Shown here piece by piece: positions 32,873-36,071 of a DNA stretch of 36,071 nucleotides. Source of the stretch: Occallatibacter sp. GTDB lineage: Bacteria; Acidobacteriota; Terriglobia; Terriglobales; Acidobacteriaceae. The position numbers and the translations under genes are program-made. Numbering within the stretch: the stretch's first letter is position 1; every line of letters begins with the position of its first letter. The DNA is taken from assembly GCA_031296165.1 (NCBI GenBank), contig JARLGF010000131.1, positions 1-36,071 of the forward strand, given 5' to 3'. The notes below the pieces were generated by a model that searched no databases, was not told where the DNA came from, and worked only from the letters and a program-made list of their open reading frames with translations.

Positions 32873-34447
32873 CTAGGCGTTGCTTTCGGGCCGCCGCGAC
32901 CAGAAAAGATAAACGGGAATACCGAGAAGGACCAGCACCAGGCCGGGCCAAGTGTACTGTGGCTTATATCGCAATAATACGACACAGATCCCTGCCGCCA
33001 GTACCAGATAGAGCGCCGGAAGCACCGGATAGCCCCACGCTTTATACGGCCTTGGCGCATCCGGCTGCTTGAATCGCAGCACAAACAAGCCAATAATCGT
33101 GAGTATGTAAAACACCAGTTCCGCAAAAATAATGTAGTCCAGCAACTGGCTATAGGAGCCTGAAACGCACAGCAACACCGTCCATCCAGCCTGCACCAGC
33201 AGCCCCGCCACCGGTGTCTTGTATCGCGGGTGCAGCTTGCCCACGGACTTGAAGAACAGCCCGTCGCGGCTCATCGCGTAATACACCCGCGCGCCAGCCA
33301 GCGTCATGCCGTTCGCGCAGCCAAAGGTCGAAATCAAAATCGCTCCGGCCATCAGCCAGGCGCCGCCAAACGGCAGTATCTGCTGCAAAGCCGCCGTCGC
33401 CACGCGGTCTTCCGACGCATGTTGAATGCCCCGCGCCAGCAGCGTCGTTCCATTCGGATCGCCGTGCATGGGCAGCACCAGCAGATACCCAAGTGAAACC
33501 AGAAAATAAACCGTCAGCACAAACCCGGTGCCCAGAATCAGTGAGAGCGGGATATTCCGCTTGGGATTCTTCACCTCGCCCGCCGTAAATGTGATGTTGT
33601 TCCAGGCGTCGGCAGAGAACAGCGATCCCACCTGCACCACCGCCAGAATCACCACCACATTCACCAGCACCATGGGTCCGCCAACGCCCACCTGCACCGG
33701 GTGCAGCGAACTCCAGCCGGCATTCTTCCAGAACTGGCTCCAGCCGGGCCCGAAGTTGGACGCCCACGCCGTCGCATTGTGTCCCACCGTAAAGGCCAGC
33801 AGGATAAGCGCCGCCAGTGACAGCGCCTTGGCCGTGGTGAACACATTCTGAATCAGCGCGCCCAGGCTGACGCCAAAGATATTCACCACGGCCAGCAAAA
33901 TCACAATCGCAATGCCTGTCAGGTTGGCCGTGCTGACGCCAATCTCCATGTTGCCCAACACCATGGGGCCAACCTGCAGTGCAGGTACATGGGCGATATG
34001 CCACAGCCAGTGCGTCGTCGAAATAACCGGGAAAAACACCCCCAGAAACTTGCCAAAGGCCACGCAGACCGCCGCAATCGTCCCCGTCTGGATTACCAGA
34101 AACAGCGTCCAGCCAAACAGAAAGCCCCACAGCGGTCCCAACGCCTCGCGAAGGTAAACGTACTGGCCGCCGGCCTTCGGCATCATGGCCGCCAGCTCGC
34201 CGTAGCTCAGCGCGCCAATCATGGTCAGCATGGCCGTAACCAGCCACGCGCCCAGGTAAAGCGCCGGTGAGTCGGTGCCACGCGCAATATCCGCATCCAC
34301 AATAAAGATGCCGGACCCGATCATCGACCCGATCACAATGGCCGTCGAACTGAAAAGGCCCAGACTTTGCACCAACCGCGGCGCGTTTGCCTCGTCGTTG
34401 ATCGGGTTTGCGCGCTCTGGAATAGGAGTGTGTCCTGGAATTGTCAC
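32873..34447 (-). CDS. APC-family amino-acid permease (LAT-like)
   Basis: The 524-residue protein is a second APC transporter with about 12 helices, the TM1 motif GSMIGSGIF (40-48), SYGELAAMMPKAGGQYVYLREALG and the TM6 region SLFSADAWNNITFTAGEVKNPKRNIP, resembling the L-type (LAT/SteT) branch of amino-acid exchangers. The most likely start is GTG 34447, and no Shine-Dalgarno is visible before it, so a leaderless or differently started message is possible. Identity with the downstream permease is low outside motifs, so a recent tandem duplication is unlikely. Confidence 0.92.
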   Translation of the reverse strand: MTIPGHTPIPERANPINDEANAPRLVQSLGLFSSTAIVIGSMIGSGIFIVDADIARGTDSPALYLGAWLVTAMLTMIGALSYGELAAMMPKAGGQYVYLREALGPLWGFLFGWTLFLVIQTGTIAAVCVAFGKFLGVFFPVISTTHWLWHIAHVPALQVGPMVLGNMEIGVSTANLTGIAIVILLAVVNIFGVSLGALIQNVFTTAKALSLAALILLAFTVGHNATAWASNFGPGWSQFWKNAGWSSLHPVQVGVGGPMVLVNVVVILAVVQVGSLFSADAWNNITFTAGEVKNPKRNIPLSLILGTGFVLTVYFLVSLGYLLVLPMHGDPNGTTLLARGIQHASEDRVATAALQQILPFGGAWLMAGAILISTFGCANGMTLAGARVYYAMSRDGLFFKSVGKLHPRYKTPVAGLLVQAGWTVLLCVSGSYSQLLDYIIFAELVFYILTIIGLFVLRFKQPDAPRPYKAWGYPVLPALYLVLAAGICVVLLRYKPQYTWPGLVLVLLGIPVYLFWSRRPESNA

Positions 34448-34620
34448 GTAATAAAAGTTTTAGTGGATTTGAGTTCAGAAGTCTTTAATTTTTTCAAAGG
34501 GTACGATTTTTGGACACTTTGTACAGATTCAATACACTGCGTGTTGTCTCTCCGCTGGGACCCATCCCCTCCCTGGTTTTTGCGAAAAGGATGAGAAACC
34601 TCAATCCTGCGCCGCAGCGT

Positions 34621-35262
34621 CTACCCCAGCAGCGCAACCCACTTGCGGAACTCCGCAGCCGGATCTTCCTGACGAAACAGTGCCCCGGCAATCGCCACCA
34701 GCGTCGCTCCAGCTTCCAGCGCAGCCGGCGCCGTTGCCAGCGTAATCCCGCCAATAGCCACCAGTACCGGACCGGGTCCAGCCTGCTCCCGCAGCCGCCG
34801 TACACCCTCCATCCCAATGGGCGGCGCCGTCACCTGCTTGGTCCGGGTCGGAAACACTACGCCAATTGAAAAATAGTCTGCCGGAGTCTGCAGAATCCCC
34901 GGAACAAGCTCCGCTCCGCCGCCAAAAGTTCCAATAATGCGTTCCGGACCCAGCAGCTTTCGCGCCGCCGCAGGGGTCAAGTCGCCTGTATCCACATGCA
35001 CGCCGTCAAATCCAATATGTTCAATCAGATCGGCTCGATCATCGAGAATCAGCTTTACCTGTCCAGATGGCATGGCCGCGCGCAGAAGAGCGGCGTCGGC
35101 CATCAGTTCGGCTTCGCTGCCAGTCTTGTTGCGGTATTCCAGCAGTGTCACGCCGGCATCGGCCAGCGACCCGCCCAGCCGGCTCAGAAACGCAGCCCGT
35201 CCGGCGGCAGGAATCACGGAAGAATCCAGAATCGGATAGACCTTCGGAAATGAGATAGCCAT
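34621..35262 (-). CDS. thiE: Thiamine-phosphate synthase-like protein (ThiE/TenI family)
   Basis: ThiE joins HMP-pyrophosphate and thiazole phosphate to give thiamine phosphate. The 213-residue TIM-barrel has LEYRNKTG (41-48), LILDDRADLIEHIGFDGVHV (71-90), DYFSIGVVFPTRTK (129-142) and VAIGGI (168-173), which match substrate and phosphate sites. The usual GVSTH strand reads GTFGG, so a TenI-like variant is possible. ATG 35280 would add six residues; neither start has a strong Shine-Dalgarno. No other thi genes or TPP riboswitch are seen here. It follows the GH92 gene by about 40 bases. Confidence 0.82.
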   Translation of the reverse strand: MAISFPKVYPILDSSVIPAAGRAAFLSRLGGSLADAGVTLLEYRNKTGSEAELMADAALLRAAMPSGQVKLILDDRADLIEHIGFDGVHVDTGDLTPAAARKLLGPERIIGTFGGGAELVPGILQTPADYFSIGVVFPTRTKQVTAPPIGMEGVRRLREQAGPGPVLVAIGGITLATAPAALEAGATLVAIAGALFRQEDPAAEFRKWVALLG

Positions 35263-35304
35263 GCAATAAGGGTAGCCCATTTGCTCGCCAAGGTCTGTAC
35301 CGTC

Positions 35305-36071
35305 TTATTTCAAGAACGACGGCGGCCTGTCGCTTACTGCCTTTCCCCGCTCCATATTTGGTCTTGTCGAAAGCGTAAAGACCAGCTCGCTCGTCCCCGC
35401 CTTCAGCGCACTCAGCGGCAGCCATGTGCTCGCATAGGGAGCCCCATTCAGCGTGACGGATTGGACATACGGCCCCATTCCCTTCCCCAGCACAACCAGC
35501 TTCCGCCCATCGTCAAAACGCACCGTAGTGCGAGGGAACATCGGCGTACCCAGCGCCACTCCGCCAATGCCGGGAACCGCCGGATAAAGTCCCAGCGCAT
35601 TCCAAACATACACGCCTGAAGTGGCGCCAAGGTCGTCGTTGCCTGGAATCCCGTCCGGCCCCACCTTGAAGGTCTCCTTCTCGATCCGCGTCACCACATC
35701 CTGTGTCTTCCATGGCGTACCGGCGAACGTGTACGCGTAGGGCGTCACAAAGTCCGGTTCATTGGCCATATTGAAGCACGGCTCGCCCCAGCAAATCAGC
35801 TTGGAAAAGAACTTGTCCAGCCTCTTCTGCACCTCGTCGTCGCTGCCAATGCGGCGGAACAGCTCCGGGTAATCGAACGGAATCATGAAGGTGTACTGGT
35901 AGGTGTTTCCCTCTTCAAAGCCCATCTGATCGGTCGGAACCGACGTGGTGCCTTGGTGCGGCAGCGAACGCTCCGGATCGAAGCCCGTCAGCCAACTCCC
36001 ATCTGTATGCCGCGGACGAATCCAGCGAGTCTCCGGATCAAAAATATTCTTCCAGCTTTCCGACTGTTTCA
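35305..36071 (-). CDS. GH92 alpha-mannosidase, C-terminal part (5' end outside window)
   Basis: The reading frame is open from the stop at 35305 to the window edge, so the N-terminal part is missing. The visible 254 residues match the catalytic end of glycoside hydrolase family 92, calcium-dependent exo-mannosidases that act on alpha-mannosides. Signatures are SWKNIFDPETRWIRPR, FEEGNTYQYTFMIPFD, the GNDDLGATSGVYVWNALGLYP segment with family acid residues, and a beta-rich tail. These enzymes are usually exported; the signal would be off-window. The presence fits a polysaccharide-degrading soil organism. Confidence 0.93.
   Translation of the reverse strand, partial: KQSESWKNIFDPETRWIRPRHTDGSWLTGFDPERSLPHQGTTSVPTDQMGFEEGNTYQYTFMIPFDYPELFRRIGSDDEVQKRLDKFFSKLICWGEPCFNMANEPDFVTPYAYTFAGTPWKTQDVVTRIEKETFKVGPDGIPGNDDLGATSGVYVWNALGLYPAVPGIGGVALGTPMFPRTTVRFDDGRKLVVLGKGMGPYVQSVTLNGAPYASTWLPLSALKAGTSELVFTLSTRPNMERGKAVSDRPPSFLK

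Noticed and set aside
33150..34247. 365-residue - strand frame overlapping the second permease
   Set aside because: It is in another frame of the same gene; it has a Gly/Ala/Arg-rich, non-membrane sequence, whereas the 32873-34447 frame gives a clean 12-helix transporter.
35263..35304. TPP riboswitch before the ThiE-like gene
   Set aside because: The gap to the GH92 stop is only about 40 bases and lacks the conserved TPP-aptamer motifs.

Overview
The window is GC-rich chromosomal DNA from a motile Gram-negative bacterium. The best guess is Acidobacteriota (class Terriglobia). This rests on the protein style, a bacilliredoxin, a GH92 glycosidase, an exported Mn-type superoxide dismutase, and an AT-rich phased repeat ending in a G-tract. 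That last pattern I recall, unverified, from acidobacterial genomes. No rRNA, tRNA, CRISPR array, prophage or intact insertion sequence was found. The taxonomic call is inference.

Layout. Positions 1-407 hold repeat copy 1. On the + strand follow a small membrane protein (408-788), an MsbA-type ABC exporter (792-2675) and an IclR regulator (2910-3722). On the - strand lie a DUF151 bifunctional-nuclease protein, miaB, and an overlapping pair: an exported superoxide dismutase and a lipoprotein-like cytochrome c. Repeat copy 2 (7441-7626) precedes a hotdog thioesterase. A strong hairpin at 8163-8190 separates that gene from the end of the flagellar operon.

The core is a - strand flagellar cluster, 21806 down to 8195. 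In transcription order it is an OmpR-type response regulator, a sigma-54-type AAA+ activator with no DNA-binding domain, flgB, a 409-bp hairpin-bearing gap, flgC, fliE, fliF, fliG, fliH, fliI, fliJ, fliK, flgD and flgE. These genes cover rod, MS-ring, switch, export ATPase, hook-length control and hook. The activator's architecture resembles Helicobacter FlgR, which also lacks a DNA-binding domain. A diguanylate cyclase with an intact inhibitory site lies just upstream and may link c-di-GMP to motility. Export-gate, motor and filament genes are not in the window.

From 23.4 kb on there are housekeeping and uptake genes: trxA; thrC-thrB (overlapping ATGA); a divergent molybdate importer modA-modB-modC; a SAM methyltransferase; murB divergent from a bacilliredoxin; a MITE-like inverted-repeat element at 31112-31223; two tandem APC amino-acid permeases; a ThiE-like synthase; and the 3' part of a GH92 mannosidase that runs off the right edge.

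The most noteworthy items are the paired 30-nt-phased repeats with a G-tract, the DNA-binding-less sigma-54 activator heading the flagellar operon, the MITE-like element, the minimal FlgD, and the coupled exported SOD and cytochrome. Several starts were moved to internal ATG/GTG codons with good Shine-Dalgarno spacing; each entry says why.
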